A stretch of DNA of 48,822 nucleotides from an uncultured Microscilla sp. (lineage in GTDB: Bacteria > Bacteroidota > Bacteroidia > Cytophagales > Microscillaceae), in contig NZ_CANLRP010000048.1 in assembly GCF_947493425.1 (NCBI RefSeq), positions 1 through 48,822 of the forward strand. The letters are read 5' to 3'. The position numbers and the translations under genes are program-made. Positions within the stretch are counted from its first letter, which is position 1. Each line of letters opens with the position of its first letter. A model generated the notes under the pieces. That model worked only from the letters and a program-made list of their open reading frames with translations, searched no databases and had not been told where the DNA came from. Below are positions 1 to 9,149 of the stretch, piece by piece.

Positions 1-32
1 AATATACGCCATTGGTTTACAATGATTCATAG

Positions 33-102
33 GGTAAACATTTACTCGAATCCGCTATGGACTACGGACTAAATGCTGTGGACTATCGAGTAAATATTCA
101 CC
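33..102. repeat. Inverted repeat, 17-bp arms around a 36-base spacer
   Basis: The arms at 33-49 and 86-102 match at 15 of 17 positions when one is reverse-complemented; the shared core is ATTTACTCGA. It lies downstream of the leftward SpoIIE-type phosphatase gene. There is no long T run on either side, so it is not a classic intrinsic terminator, although it could still protect the 3' end of the transcript. Nothing else was recognised in 1-220. Confidence 0.45.
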
Positions 103-220
103 TTGTTAAATGCTGAAAATCAGTATTTTATATTAATATTGCGTACTCACTTTATTCTTAAAAGTGTTTTGGTCAGGAAGGCAATTGTCAGGAGGGAAAC
201 AGGGAATGTTTAGGGTGAGT

Positions 221-2206
221 TTATGGTAAATGTATTCCCATAACAAGAATATCATCTATTTGTCGTTGTCCGTTTGCCCAATTAGCAAGGGTACGCTCCA
301 TAATTTCGTGTTGTTCACTCATTGGTTTCTGATATATTTTCATAAATAAATCAGTCATCCGCCTCAACATAAACTTACGCCCTTTAGCCCCTCCAAACTG
401 ATCTTGGTAGCCATCAGAGAAAATATAAAAAGTGGTGGGAGAGTATCGCTCTTCTTCTTTTTGGGAAGCATCGGGCGATAAATGCGAAGCCACTGCTGTT
501 GGCAATGAGGTCTTTAGTTTGGGGCGTAGTTTGATGGTATGATGGGTAAAATCACGGTCACGCTCATTTTCAAGTCCGCCTATACCTTCCTTATCGCCTT
601 TGATTAGGGTTAGTTCATGATTTTGGATATATACAATTGGCGTATTTGCTCCGGCAAACTCCATTACCTGTTTCTTTTTATCTATTACCACAATAGAAAT
701 ATCCATTCCATCACGGTTGCCAGTAGTACGTTGCTTGAGGGCTTTGCGTATTTTATCGTGTAAGGTATTTAAAATAAGGTGAGGCTCAATCACATTGTTT
801 TCGTGGACGGTTTCATTGAGTAAATCTGAACCAATCATGCTCATAAAAGCTCCAGGCACCCCATGTCCAGTACAGTCACTACAGGCAATGACATACTTGG
901 TATCGCCGTTTTTATCTACTACCTCCGAAAACCAGTAAAAATCGCCGCTGATTACATCACGTGGCTTGAGCATAATAAAAGACTGGGGAAAAACTTCCTG
1001 GATTGTACTTAGCTGAGGAAGCTTGGCGTCTTGAATACGTTTGGCATAATTAATACTTTTGGTAATGTCGTGGTTTTTCTTCTCCAACAAGTTTTTTTGC
1101 TTCATTACCTCCTCGGTTCGGGCTTGAACCGCCTCTAGCATATGCTGAAAGTCATTGGCAAGTCGCCCTATCTCATCTTTATTGTTGATTTGATAGATTT
1201 TGCTATCTTCATTAAAATTATTTTGAATCACCCAATTGATTGAGTTAGACAGGCGGGCAATGGGTTTGCCAAATTTATGATTCACAAAGTACCCTAGTAC
1301 CATACTCAATATAACAAAAAATATGAGCAAAATAACCAGGGTGTATTTTACGATTGTTCTTACCCGGCTGGCAGCATCAAATACAAGGGTATCTATTTGT
1401 TGAATGTTTTTTTCAAGCTCCTCAAGCGAATCATTGAGTTTCTTTTTTAAGCCACTTTGGTTGTGAAAACCTATGCGTTTTTCTATTTTCACCAAATCTA
1501 AAAAGGCTTGTTGGTAGGTATTCAAATCATTCAACAAGCCTGCTTGCGCTTGTCCATCTTGCACTTTTTGTTTAACTTCTTGACGCACAACTTCTACCGC
1601 CTGCTTAAGCTTCTCTACGTATTGAATTTCTTTGGCTATGATGAAATCTTTTTCATGTTTGCGAATTTTCAGGATATAAACTTCTGTTAAGTTATATTCA
1701 GGTTGCTTTTTAAATAACTGACCAATAGACTTTTGCATATCTCCTTGCAAACCAACATCCTTAAAGCCTTTAGTTCTAATAATTTGCACTAACTGCTCGA
1801 ACAACTTTTCAAGCTTATTAATTTGGCGATTTACTTTTACAATTTCTTGAGCAAGTTGTTTACGCTGTAAATCTTTTACATCGCTCAAAAGGGTCAGTTC
1901 ACGTTTGATTTGCTCAAGTAAATCGGTATGCTTCAAAAGATAGTCACTTTTACCTGTTACATAAAAGTTTTTGTCAAATACATCGTCACTGAAAAAATCT
2001 TTCTCAAGGCTATTCACATCATTGATTTGTAGATTAAGGCGGGTAAGGCTTTTGGTAATATCTTCTATGCGGTGTTGGCGACGCTCAAGCCAAAAGAATA
2101 CGAATACAATGGAAAAGGCAATAAGAGAGAAAGCAGAAAAAGCTATCAACAATTTTGATCTGATGCTTTGAAACAGCCCATGGTGTGCGACGCTTCTGAC
2201 TTTCAT
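221..2206 (-). CDS. Membrane-anchored HAMP and SpoIIE/PP2C-type serine phosphatase
   Basis: This 661-residue protein probably senses an extracytoplasmic signal and dephosphorylates a phosphoserine/threonine partner such as an anti-sigma-factor antagonist. A short basic N-terminus is followed by a membrane segment at about residues 20-42. A helical periplasmic region runs to about 285, and a second membrane segment lies at about 288-310. A HAMP linker and a coiled coil lead into a C-terminal SpoIIE/PP2C phosphatase domain from about residue 400. Metal-binding aspartates are visible in GDFYWF, CSDCTGHGVPGAF and FSDGYQDQFGG, so it should be catalytically active. Proteins of this architecture are common in Cytophagales. 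The start is a plain ATG. Its substrate is not identifiable here; the SpoIIAA-like protein at 5579-5986 is a possible but unproven partner. Confidence 0.9.
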   Translation of the reverse strand: MKVRSVAHHGLFQSIRSKLLIAFSAFSLIAFSIVFVFFWLERRQHRIEDITKSLTRLNLQINDVNSLEKDFFSDDVFDKNFYVTGKSDYLLKHTDLLEQIKRELTLLSDVKDLQRKQLAQEIVKVNRQINKLEKLFEQLVQIIRTKGFKDVGLQGDMQKSIGQLFKKQPEYNLTEVYILKIRKHEKDFIIAKEIQYVEKLKQAVEVVRQEVKQKVQDGQAQAGLLNDLNTYQQAFLDLVKIEKRIGFHNQSGLKKKLNDSLEELEKNIQQIDTLVFDAASRVRTIVKYTLVILLIFFVILSMVLGYFVNHKFGKPIARLSNSINWVIQNNFNEDSKIYQINNKDEIGRLANDFQHMLEAVQARTEEVMKQKNLLEKKNHDITKSINYAKRIQDAKLPQLSTIQEVFPQSFIMLKPRDVISGDFYWFSEVVDKNGDTKYVIACSDCTGHGVPGAFMSMIGSDLLNETVHENNVIEPHLILNTLHDKIRKALKQRTTGNRDGMDISIVVIDKKKQVMEFAGANTPIVYIQNHELTLIKGDKEGIGGLENERDRDFTHHTIKLRPKLKTSLPTAVASHLSPDASQKEEERYSPTTFYIFSDGYQDQFGGAKGRKFMLRRMTDLFMKIYQKPMSEQHEIMERTLANWANGQRQIDDILVMGIHLP

Positions 2207-2256
2207 TGTAAAAAAGATTGGTGTTTAGTTGGATACCAGCATCCCTGATTTGATTG

Positions 2257-2264
2257 CAAAGATA
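2257..2264 (-). promoter_or_regulatory. Candidate Bacteroidota -7 element for the phosphatase gene
   Basis: On the minus strand this reads TATCTTTG, matching the Bacteroidota consensus TAnnTTTG, about 50 bases upstream of the phosphatase ATG. No good TTTG -33 element is seen at the expected 19-21 base spacing, so the call rests on the -7 motif alone. Confidence 0.4.
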
Positions 2265-2447
2265 CAAACAATGTGGTAGTAATTAGGCTGCTGTCTTTTT
2301 TTTAAAAACGTTGAACTAATTTAAATGTTGATTATTAGGTATTAAAAAAACATAGTATTACAAATGCCTCATTGACTAACTACAAGCTAATAACAATTTC
2401 CATTCCACGCCCTTATATTCGGGTAATATTCTCTATTTGTTGAGTAT

Positions 2448-2485
2448 AACCATAGCTGTTGAAAAAACAGTCAACAACTATGGTT
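2448..2485. terminator. Strong stem-loop downstream of aspS
   Basis: The arms 2448-2462 and 2471-2485 form a 15-bp stem with a single G-U type mismatch and an 8-base loop. The stem lies just after the aspS stop codon in the leftward direction. There is no clean U tract on the leftward transcript, so it may end transcription inefficiently or mainly stabilise the aspS mRNA 3' end. The rest of 2207-2501 is AT-rich and holds the phosphatase promoter region but no gene. Confidence 0.6.
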
Positions 2486-2501
2486 TTAAAATTTGTTTGG
2501 T

Positions 2502-4286
2502 TTACTCTGTTACTTTTGCTGCATCCTCTACAGGACTTAATTTCAATCCTAACTCGGTCAATTGTTCATTGTCAATGACTGAAGGTGCATTGATCATCAC
2601 ATCTCTCCCTGAGTTATTTTTAGGAAAAGCTATAAAATCCCGGATAGAGTCTACCCCACCAAAAACAGCACAAATACGGTCAAAACCAAACGCAATGCCT
2701 CCATGAGGCGGCGCGCCATACTCAAATGCATCCATCAAAAAACCAAACTGGGCTTTGGCTTCTTCTGGGGTAAACCCTAATAAAGAAAGCATTTTTTCTT
2801 GCATAGGTCGTTGGTAAATCCGGATAGATCCACCACCTAACTCTACACCATTGATGACCATATCATAAGCATTGGCTTTGATATTTGCCAACTGGCTGTC
2901 ATCGTCTAGTAATGCCTCTTGTCCTGCCTTGGGCGAAGTAAACGGATGGTGCATAGCATGCCATTTTCCGGTTTCTTCGTCTTGCTCAAGCAATGGGAAA
3001 TCTACCACCCACAAAGCCGAAAACTTTTGAGGATCACGCAAACCCAAACGATTGCCCATCTCCAGACGTAACTCGTTGAGTTGCTTGCGTACCGTATTGG
3101 TATTGCCTGAAAGCACCCACAATATATCACCAGGTTCGGCATTCATTTTTACCGCCCATTCTTTCAGGTCTTCTTGACTATAAAACTTGTCTACGGACGA
3201 TTTAAAGCTGCCATCTTTGTTGTATTTTACATATACCAAGCCTTTTGCCCCTATTTGTGGACGTTTAACAAAGTTGGTCAATTCATCTATTTTTTTGCGA
3301 GAATACTCTTCTGCAATTCCTTTAGCACAAATACCTACTACCAATTGGGCATCGTCAAACACTTTGAAACCCTTGTTTTGAGCCACATCGTTCAGTTCTA
3401 CAAACTCCATCCCGAAGCGGATATCGGGCTTGTCTGAGCCATACAAACGCATAGCGTCATCATACTCCATTATAGGTACTTCAGGCAAATCTACACCTTT
3501 CACTGTTTTGAATAAATGCCTGATCAAGCCCTCAAAAGTAGACAAAATATCTTCACGTGTTACAAAAGACATCTCACAGTCTATTTGAGTAAATTCAGGC
3601 TGACGATCGGCACGGAGGTCTTCATCACGAAAACACTTTACGATTTGATAATAGCGGTCAAAACCCGAAACCATTAACAATTGCTTGAAGGTTTGAGGAG
3701 ATTGAGGTAAGGCATAAAACTGTCCTTCGTTCATACGTGAAGGTACCACAAAATCGCGGGCACCCTCAGGAGTAGATTTGATCAAGACTGGGGTTTCTAC
3801 CTCAATAAAATCCTGAGTATCCAAAAAGTTGCGTACTTCGCGGTTGATTTGATTACGCAACTCCAATTTTTGACGTACCACATTACGACGTAAGTCAAGG
3901 TAACGGTATTGCATTCTCAACTCGTCTCCTCCGTCGGTATCATCTTCTATTAAAAAGGGAGGTACTTTAGACTCATTTAATATCTCTATGTCAGTTACCT
4001 GCACCTCTACCTCACCTGTAGGCATTTGGGGGTTTTTAGATGCACGCTCAATGACATTGCCTGTAGCATATACAACAAACTCACGCCCTAATTGACGCAA
4101 ACGTTCTACTACTTGGTCATCAGTATTGGTTTCATCGGCTTGCAATTGGGTAACCCCATAACGATCACGAATATCGACGAATATCAACCCGCCTTTATCT
4201 CTATTTTTTTGTACCCAACCACACAAGGTCACTTTTTGCCCTACATGGTCTATCCTGAGTTCTCCGCAAGTATGTGTACGTAGCAT
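2502..4286 (-). CDS. aspS: Aspartyl-tRNA synthetase
   Basis: AspRS charges tRNA-Asp with aspartate in the cytoplasm and is essential for translation. The 594-residue length is typical of bacterial-type AspRS. The N-terminal OB-fold anticodon-binding domain carries [19 protein letters not shown] at about residues 24-42. Class II motif 2 is visible around [18 protein letters not shown], the bacterial GAD insertion domain occupies about residues 300-420, and motif 3 lies near the C-terminus as [12 protein letters not shown]. All catalytic motifs look intact. The start is an ATG with the usual [12 protein letters not shown] beginning. The gene stands alone, diverging from the rhodanese gene. A possible -7 element (TAGATTTG on the minus strand) lies at 4393-4400, but no convincing -33 was found. 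Confidence 0.97.
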   Translation of the reverse strand: MLRTHTCGELRIDHVGQKVTLCGWVQKNRDKGGLIFVDIRDRYGVTQLQADETNTDDQVVERLRQLGREFVVYATGNVIERASKNPQMPTGEVEVQVTDIEILNESKVPPFLIEDDTDGGDELRMQYRYLDLRRNVVRQKLELRNQINREVRNFLDTQDFIEVETPVLIKSTPEGARDFVVPSRMNEGQFYALPQSPQTFKQLLMVSGFDRYYQIVKCFRDEDLRADRQPEFTQIDCEMSFVTREDILSTFEGLIRHLFKTVKGVDLPEVPIMEYDDAMRLYGSDKPDIRFGMEFVELNDVAQNKGFKVFDDAQLVVGICAKGIAEEYSRKKIDELTNFVKRPQIGAKGLVYVKYNKDGSFKSSVDKFYSQEDLKEWAVKMNAEPGDILWVLSGNTNTVRKQLNELRLEMGNRLGLRDPQKFSALWVVDFPLLEQDEETGKWHAMHHPFTSPKAGQEALLDDDSQLANIKANAYDMVINGVELGGGSIRIYQRPMQEKMLSLLGFTPEEAKAQFGFLMDAFEYGAPPHGGIAFGFDRICAVFGGVDSIRDFIAFPKNNSGRDVMINAPSVIDNEQLTELGLKLSPVEDAAKVTE

Positions 4287-4649
4287 TGAATTTTGTTTTT
4301 AATTTTAAATACAAACCACTGTTTATCAGTGCTTTACAAGCCAATTATTTTATTAATTTATTAAAATTGCCAAAAAAGGGCAAATCCATGAACAAATCTA
4401 AAAAAAAAAATGAGGTCTTTTGGTATTAGGAGAGATTTGGATAAGGAAAAAATAATTGGCTTTTATTTCTGAGTCAGGCATTATGTTTTTTTTCATTCAG
4501 GTAAGACACCTTTGTCTACAAAATTCTACCTAATGGATAGCAGACACTACCATCTATATCATAAAAAATCGTAAGCTCGCTGTTTTTTAATTCAAAATCC
4601 CTACTTTTACATTAATACATTTAAATATGTTCATAAATAATATTATATA
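4287..4649. other. AT-rich divergent intergenic region
   Basis: These 363 bases separate the divergent aspS and rhodanese genes and should hold both promoters. A poly-A run at 4400-4410 and one TAnnTTTG-like site (minus strand, 4393-4400) are visible. I see no open reading frame, RNA gene or repeat. Confidence 0.6.
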
Positions 4650-5003
4650 ATGTTAGGAAAACTGTTAAAACTATTGGGAGGTTCAGTAAATGTAACTTAT
4701 CAAACCATTCGCTCAGGTGAACTTCAAGAAATATTAAAAAACGATCAAAGAGTGCAACTATTAGATGTTCGCTCTCCTGGAGAGTTTCAATCGGGCCATA
4801 TTCCTAAAGCACGTAATATCAATGTAATGACGCCTAAATTTAAGAACCAGCTTCAAGGTTTAGATAAATCTAAAACTTATTATGTATATTGTCGCAGCGG
4901 TATGCGTAGCACCAAGGCTTGTAAAATTATGGCTAAAGAGGGGTTTGAACAGGTTTACAACCTAAAAGGTGGGATCATGGGTTGGGGTGGCAAAGTAGTA
5001 TAA
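4650..5003 (+). CDS. Rhodanese-like domain protein
   Basis: This 117-residue single-domain rhodanese would transfer or carry sulfane sulfur, or bind thiol substrates, through its active-site cysteine. The rhodanese signature LLDVRSPGEFQSGHIPKARN lies at about residues 37-56, and the six-residue active-site loop CRSGMRS follows at about residue 81. Both are intact, so catalysis or persulfide carriage is plausible. The C-terminus (YNLKGGIMGW) is the standard end of the fold. No signal peptide is evident, so it is probably cytoplasmic, although the hydrophobic start could loosely contact the membrane. It is transcribed alone, 112 bases before the next gene. The substrate cannot be told from sequence. 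Confidence 0.9.
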   Translation: MLGKLLKLLGGSVNVTYQTIRSGELQEILKNDQRVQLLDVRSPGEFQSGHIPKARNINVMTPKFKNQLQGLDKSKTYYVYCRSGMRSTKACKIMAKEGFEQVYNLKGGIMGWGGKVV

Positions 5004-5115
5004 ACTATGACAACCTTCAAACACTATTTTCTCTGATAAGATCTACAAATGTATAAGCCTAACTACGGACAAAGCATGCATGCCTGATCTGGGCTTACAT
5101 TTTAACATAAAAAAC

Positions 5116-5562
5116 ATGCGTTACACCATCAAAAAGCTTACCCAGGCAGATATAACACTGGCAAAGCAACTCATTGAAGCTTGGCATACAGACGATGGGG
5201 CCACCCAAGTGATTTATCCCAGGGAAAAGTATTTGGCCAAACTGCTCACCAAAAAGAGTTTTCACGCCTATGTAGCAATGGTAGGTAATAAAGTAGTGGG
5301 AGGATTAACCGCCTATGAAATGGAAATGTTTGATACTGAAGAAACGGAGATGTTTTTGTTTGAAATAGGAGTAAATAAAGAAGCAAGACAAAAGGGTATT
5401 GCCACTGCGCTCATTGAAGCCTTGAAGCAAACTTGTTATCAACAGCACATTGCCATTATTTTTGTTGGCACCTCTATGGACAATGAAGCAGCTAAAAAAC
5501 TGTATGCCAAAACAGGAGGTTCGCTGGAAATCACACCGTTTTATACCTACGAACTAAAGTAA
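5116..5562 (+). CDS. GNAT acetyltransferase resembling AAC(3)-I aminoglycoside acetyltransferases
   Basis: This 148-residue GNAT protein should transfer acetyl from acetyl-CoA to an amine. The order of short motifs matches the AAC(3)-I family of aminoglycoside 3-N-acetyltransferases, as recalled: YLAKLL, then VVGGLTAYEMEMF, then a TEMFLFEIGV segment, then the acetyl-CoA loop ARQKGIATALIEALK, then IIFVGTSMDNEAAKKLYAK. I chose ATG 5116 (MRYTIKKL) because it begins at the fold's first strand; an ATG at 5080 would add 12 residues. It converges on the next gene with only 16 bases between them. Whether it acts on aminoglycosides or on a small-molecule or protein amine is unknown; chromosomal members of this type can be intrinsic and silent. 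Confidence 0.8.
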   Translation: MRYTIKKLTQADITLAKQLIEAWHTDDGATQVIYPREKYLAKLLTKKSFHAYVAMVGNKVVGGLTAYEMEMFDTEETEMFLFEIGVNKEARQKGIATALIEALKQTCYQQHIAIIFVGTSMDNEAAKKLYAKTGGSLEITPFYTYELK

Positions 5563-5578
5563 TGGGTTATGTAAAACA

Positions 5579-5986
5579 TTAGGCTAATAACCAGGCAAGA
5601 GCAGTTTCTTCATTATCAAAAAACTGACATTCTTCGCTGTTTTGCAAACCCTCAGCTACTTTCTCGGCAATATAATCTGTAAAAACATTATCGGCTTTTA
5701 CTACAGCTGTCTTGCGCCTCGCAATGCCTTTTTCTTTATACTTATCTGCAATGTAAGGCCCCCATTCATTGGTAAGCCAATGGCTGTCTTGCGGGCTTAC
5801 CCCCCTAAACTCTGCTTGAGTGATTAGCCAACGATTGCATAAGTATTTATAAGCAATTTCAAAGCTTTTTGTCACTGCTTCGCGATAAAGCTCCGAAACT
5901 CCAAACCCCTTGTAATTGATGCGCATAATTTGAAGCTTAGCATCATAGCCTATATTTACTATTTTGTTTGAAAAAGTGTCTTGCAT
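5579..5986 (-). CDS. Small SpoIIAA/STAS-like protein of unknown function
   Basis: This 135-residue protein has the feel of the small SpoIIAA-like proteins frequent in Cytophagales: an N-terminal beta-hairpin (IVNIGYDAKLQIMRINYKG), a helix with SELYREAVTKSFEIA, then a strand with NRWLITQAEFRG. The end has a strand-helix pair, CQFFDNEETALAWLL, like the ends of that fold. I assign the family only tentatively. The start is placed at the ATG at 5986, because the longer frame to 6025 opens with TTG and adds an untypical segment. If the fold is right it may sit in a partner-switching circuit with SpoIIE-type phosphatases like the one at 221-2206; that is inference. Confidence 0.65.
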   Translation of the reverse strand: MQDTFSNKIVNIGYDAKLQIMRINYKGFGVSELYREAVTKSFEIAYKYLCNRWLITQAEFRGVSPQDSHWLTNEWGPYIADKYKEKGIARRKTAVVKADNVFTDYIAEKVAEGLQNSEECQFFDNEETALAWLLA

Positions 5987-6289
5987 AGAGATAATTGCCT
6001 TTTTTAAGATAACAGCTACGATCAATAGTTAGAAGCCCCTAGATACAGATGCATATCGGTGCTATACCCTGTTTAACCGCGTTGAGCTCATCACAGCAAG
6101 CTGCCCCGATGAAATGAATCGGGATTTAGAAATAGATTCGGTGCATACGCAGCCAACAAACTCATAAGTTGCTTATTTTTAAGCATTTATAATTTTATCA
6201 GTTAGAAATCGGCTCACTTTTTTACTTTTAACCTAAAAGCCAAGATGAATTCTTAGTAAGATAATGAATATTTACAGATATACCACGCT
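5987..6289. other. Gene-free stretch with a small hairpin
   Basis: These roughly 300 bases carry no convincing reading frame. A perfect 6-bp hairpin with a 7-base loop (CCCGAT / ATCGGG) lies at 6105-6123. The region 6030-6150 is richer in GC than its flanks and might be a decayed gene, but I cannot identify it. Confidence 0.4.
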
Positions 6290-6784
6290 TCAATCTTCTT
6301 CCCAAATAGCCAGGCACTTTTTTTCCTGCCAAAATTTCTCAAGGGTTATTTTAGGATTATGCACAAACTTAATATGCAAAGGACTCAGTCGTATGCTCAA
6401 CGCATGCGAAGCCTTTCCTTGCCAGGAACCTATGTCTACAACTTGGGTACCTTGCAAATGTAAATGATGCTCGTCAAGGTATTGTTGTATAGCGGGGACT
6501 TGTAAGTCTACCCCAGTGGTAGCTTCAGCATGAGGATTTCGCAATACTTTAGCAGTAATGATCAATTCCTGAAGGTCCTTTGGGTGGTTTTCAAAATGGG
6601 CTACATAGCTGGCATAATATATTGAGTGATAGGCATCATCCTGACTTATAAACTCTCCGTCTAGCACATACCCTACTGCCCAGTTGCCATCTCCATAGGT
6701 TTTGTCCCACTCTCGTTGCCGGACAGTACGTTGCTTGATGCTTCCAGCTCTTCCTAGTTTTCTTTTAACCACTGTCCACCCCAT
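6290..6784 (-). CDS. Hypothetical protein, 164 residues
   Basis: I do not recognise this protein. It is basic at the N-terminus (residues 1-26 are rich in Lys and Arg) and soluble, with no signal peptide or membrane segment. The middle contains many His and aromatic residues (QDDAYHSIYYASYVAHFENH), and the C-terminus reads LEKFWQEKKCLAIWEED. The segment VVDIGSWQGKASHALSIRL loosely recalls a nucleotide- or SAM-binding loop, but the rest of such a fold is missing, so I would not call an enzyme. It starts 12 bases after the upstream gene's stop and is the last gene of a leftward operon led by the dihydroorotase-like gene. Confidence 0.65.
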   Translation of the reverse strand: MGWTVVKRKLGRAGSIKQRTVRQREWDKTYGDGNWAVGYVLDGEFISQDDAYHSIYYASYVAHFENHPKDLQELIITAKVLRNPHAEATTGVDLQVPAIQQYLDEHHLHLQGTQVVDIGSWQGKASHALSIRLSPLHIKFVHNPKITLEKFWQEKKCLAIWEED

Positions 6785-6796
6785 ATTTGAACCTAT

Positions 6797-7096
6797 TTAG
6801 ACTGTGATTTTATCATCTAAAAAACCTAAATTCAATTGCTTGGCTTTTTTTTCTGGGTTCCACCCATTATCCAGTGCATAAGTAACTATAGCGCTGACTG
6901 TAGCAGGGGTAATGGCTCGGCGTTCGTCAGGATTATTGGGCAATGACGATTGAAAAAATGCGACTACTGATTGCTGAGGGTTATCGTAGAGCTCTACTAC
7001 TACATGGGTGGTGCCATCGGGTTCGCTGCGGGCTTTCCATCTATATTGAATCTCGTCTACTAATATACTTCTTGATCCTTTTTTTGCCAGTGCCAT
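6797..7096 (-). CDS. Small conserved-looking hypothetical protein, 99 residues
   Basis: The 99-residue product has no signal peptide or membrane segment. Its pattern is a set of beta-strands (ILVDEIQYRWKAR, THVVVELYD) followed by a C-terminal helix with ITPATVSAIVTYALDNGW. This resembles a widespread family of small bacterial proteins of unknown function that end in an ITP...I..AL.NGW motif. The start is an ATG, 27 bases after the DUF4199 gene's stop and 12 bases before the next gene, so the three are probably translated from one mRNA. No function can be assigned. Confidence 0.7.
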   Translation of the reverse strand: MALAKKGSRSILVDEIQYRWKARSEPDGTTHVVVELYDNPQQSVVAFFQSSLPNNPDERRAITPATVSAIVTYALDNGWNPEKKAKQLNLGFLDDKITV

Positions 7097-7123
7097 AGTT
7101 CATTTAAGTTTTATGTCAATAAG

Positions 7124-7690
7124 TTATTCCTTTACGGTGGGCATAGGTTCTTTAGGCGTGTATTTTCTAAGTACCAGAGACAACAACAAAGAGATAATAA
7201 TGCCTAAAAATATTTTAGACACGAATTCTTTTTGTATCACGTGAGATAACCAACTACTTCTCTTCCAGTCTTTTAGCGATTGTATATAATCATCAAATAT
7301 TTTTTGCCCATTTTTACCTTGCTTGTTTAACTTCTCAATGCGTTTTGCCTTACTTGGCGAATTTTCCTGTAAGGCTATTTCAGTTTTAATGTGAGTATCT
7401 AACACCCCATTACTTTTACTGCCTAAAAACAAGTACATAAACAGTACTGACACTACCACCATTACTAGTGTAGTGACATTACCCATTAAGAATCCCTGAC
7501 GGAAGCTTAATTGATAACGATACAAAAAATACAACACTACAAACACTGCAAGGTATACAAAGAAATCGGTTGATTTATAGCCGGCTTCCATAGGGTTATC
7601 TACTGCCCAAAAAAGAATCAGAAAAAATAGTATGAAAAGACCTCCCCCAATCAATCCGGTGATCGCTCCAACTTTCAGTAACTGCTTCAT
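7124..7690 (-). CDS. DUF4199 family membrane protein
   Basis: This 188-residue integral membrane protein has the DUF4199 layout. There are four hydrophobic segments, at about residues 8-30, 43-60, 68-90 and 158-178. Between the third and fourth lies a long hydrophilic loop with a helical, charged stretch (SKAKRIEKLNKQGKNGQKIF). The family is almost confined to Bacteroidota, has no known biochemical function and often neighbours a dihydroorotase gene, as here (39 bases between the two). The start is an ATG. The conserved pairing suggests co-regulation rather than a shown metabolic link. Confidence 0.85.
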   Translation of the reverse strand: MKQLLKVGAITGLIGGGLFILFFLILFWAVDNPMEAGYKSTDFFVYLAVFVVLYFLYRYQLSFRQGFLMGNVTTLVMVVVSVLFMYLFLGSKSNGVLDTHIKTEIALQENSPSKAKRIEKLNKQGKNGQKIFDDYIQSLKDWKRSSWLSHVIQKEFVSKIFLGIIISLLLSLVLRKYTPKEPMPTVKE

Positions 7691-7729
7691 ACTTTCTATT
7701 TTATCAATAATAATTAAAAACTAACCTGA

Positions 7730-9013
7730 TTAATTTTTCTCTTGCCAATTGGTTTGCGCCCCACTAAATACTGCGACAGGTTTCCCGGTAAGCGTAGTAC
7801 CCAAAAATGGAGAGTTCTTAGATTTTGACTGAATATACTTTGTTTCTACTGTCCACTCTTGTTGTGCATCAAACAGGGTAAGGTTGGCCTCCTCCCCTAC
7901 TTTTATATGTGCTTGTGGTAAGTTCAAGATTTGCCTTGGTCTAAATGTGAGCTTATCTATTTTATCTTCCAGGCTGAGGTGTTTTTTACCAAAAGTATTC
8001 AAGACTCCAAAAGCTGTTTCCAGCCCTAGTGCACCAAACTCGGCAAGATCAAACTCTAGATTTTTACTTTCCTCATCTTGTGGGCGATGATCAGACACCA
8101 CTACGTCAATGGTGCCATCTTGTAAACCTTCCAACAATGCTTCTATGTCCGCTTTTCCCCTGAAGGGAGGGTTTACTTTTAAAAACGAATCGAAACTCAT
8201 CAAAGCAGCATCATCTATAGCAATTTGGTGTGCTGCCACATCACAACTTACCTGTAACCCCTGGGCTTTAGCTGCACGAATTAATTGTACCGAACGAGCA
8301 CTGGAAATAGCAGAAAAGTGAATTTTACCTCCAGCATAAGCCAAAAAGTCTAAATCTCTCCTAATCATCATTTCTTCAGCAAGAGCAGGCATACCTTTAA
8401 GCCCCAGCATAGTACTACTCACGCCCTCATTCATGGTTCCAAAGCGGGTAAGCATCAAATCTTCTGGGCGATTAATAAGTAACCCATCAAATTTCTGAAG
8501 GTACTGTAGAGTTTTTACCAATATGTCGGAGTGCCACACAGGTTGTATGCCATCAGAAAAGGCCACCGCCCCATGGGTATGCAAATCCAACATTTCGGTA
8601 AGCTCTTTGCCTTCTGCATTGACAGATACTGCAGCTATTGGGTAAATTTGAACCAAATGTCTTAGATTATGGCTCTTTAGATAAGCCAGCTCGTTTTTGG
8701 TTTGTATTACTGGCTGGGTGTTGGGCAATACGGCTACCTCGGTAAAACCTCCTGCCTGAGCAGCATTACATCCGGTAGTGAGTGTTTCTTTGTACTCAAA
8801 TCCGGGGTCGCAAAATGATGCGCGCATATCGAACCAACCAACCGATATCTGAAGATTTTGCCCACTAATGACCGTTAGGTGGTCAGTAGATTGTGTGGGT
8901 GAAATATCAGAAATCTGAGTAATTACGCCGTTTTCGATGAGAATACTTTTGCGTTGGCGATTAAATTCGGAATGCTTGTCTATTATTTCTACGTTGTGAA
9001 TTAAGTAGTTCAT
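7730..9013 (-). CDS. Dihydroorotase homologue lacking the HxH metal motif
   Basis: The 427-residue protein belongs to the dihydroorotase branch of the cyclic amidohydrolases, which convert carbamoyl-aspartate to dihydroorotate in pyrimidine synthesis. Family landmarks are clear: DPGFEYKETLTTGCNAAQAG, VLPNTQPV, the FLKVNPPFRGKAD segment and GALGLETAFG. The zinc-binding HxH after strand 1 is missing, however: residues 64 and 66 are Arg and Ser in FDMRASFCDPG. The usual DHAPH reads SDHRPQ, keeping only the Asp and first His. Bacteroidota commonly carry such a divergent form, often annotated as pyrC, but it may be a non-catalytic subunit or have another role. The start is ATG 9013; a TTG at 9031 is less likely. 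It leads a four-gene leftward operon. Confidence 0.85.
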   Translation of the reverse strand: MNYLIHNVEIIDKHSEFNRQRKSILIENGVITQISDISPTQSTDHLTVISGQNLQISVGWFDMRASFCDPGFEYKETLTTGCNAAQAGGFTEVAVLPNTQPVIQTKNELAYLKSHNLRHLVQIYPIAAVSVNAEGKELTEMLDLHTHGAVAFSDGIQPVWHSDILVKTLQYLQKFDGLLINRPEDLMLTRFGTMNEGVSSTMLGLKGMPALAEEMMIRRDLDFLAYAGGKIHFSAISSARSVQLIRAAKAQGLQVSCDVAAHQIAIDDAALMSFDSFLKVNPPFRGKADIEALLEGLQDGTIDVVVSDHRPQDEESKNLEFDLAEFGALGLETAFGVLNTFGKKHLSLEDKIDKLTFRPRQILNLPQAHIKVGEEANLTLFDAQQEWTVETKYIQSKSKNSPFLGTTLTGKPVAVFSGAQTNWQEKN

Positions 9014-9149
9014 TGATAGGCTTGACAACAAAATTTTTGCAAATAAAAGTAATATTCATTGGATAAAACAGAAAAATGCGGTATTTGTAACAAGTACACC
9101 CAATATAACCACTTGGCTTGTACTATAATTCATAATTTTAGTTTTTTTG

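Noticed and set aside
2437..2706. 89-residue frame on the plus strand at the end of aspS
   Set aside because: It lies antisense to the conserved C-terminus of aspS and encodes no recognisable protein.
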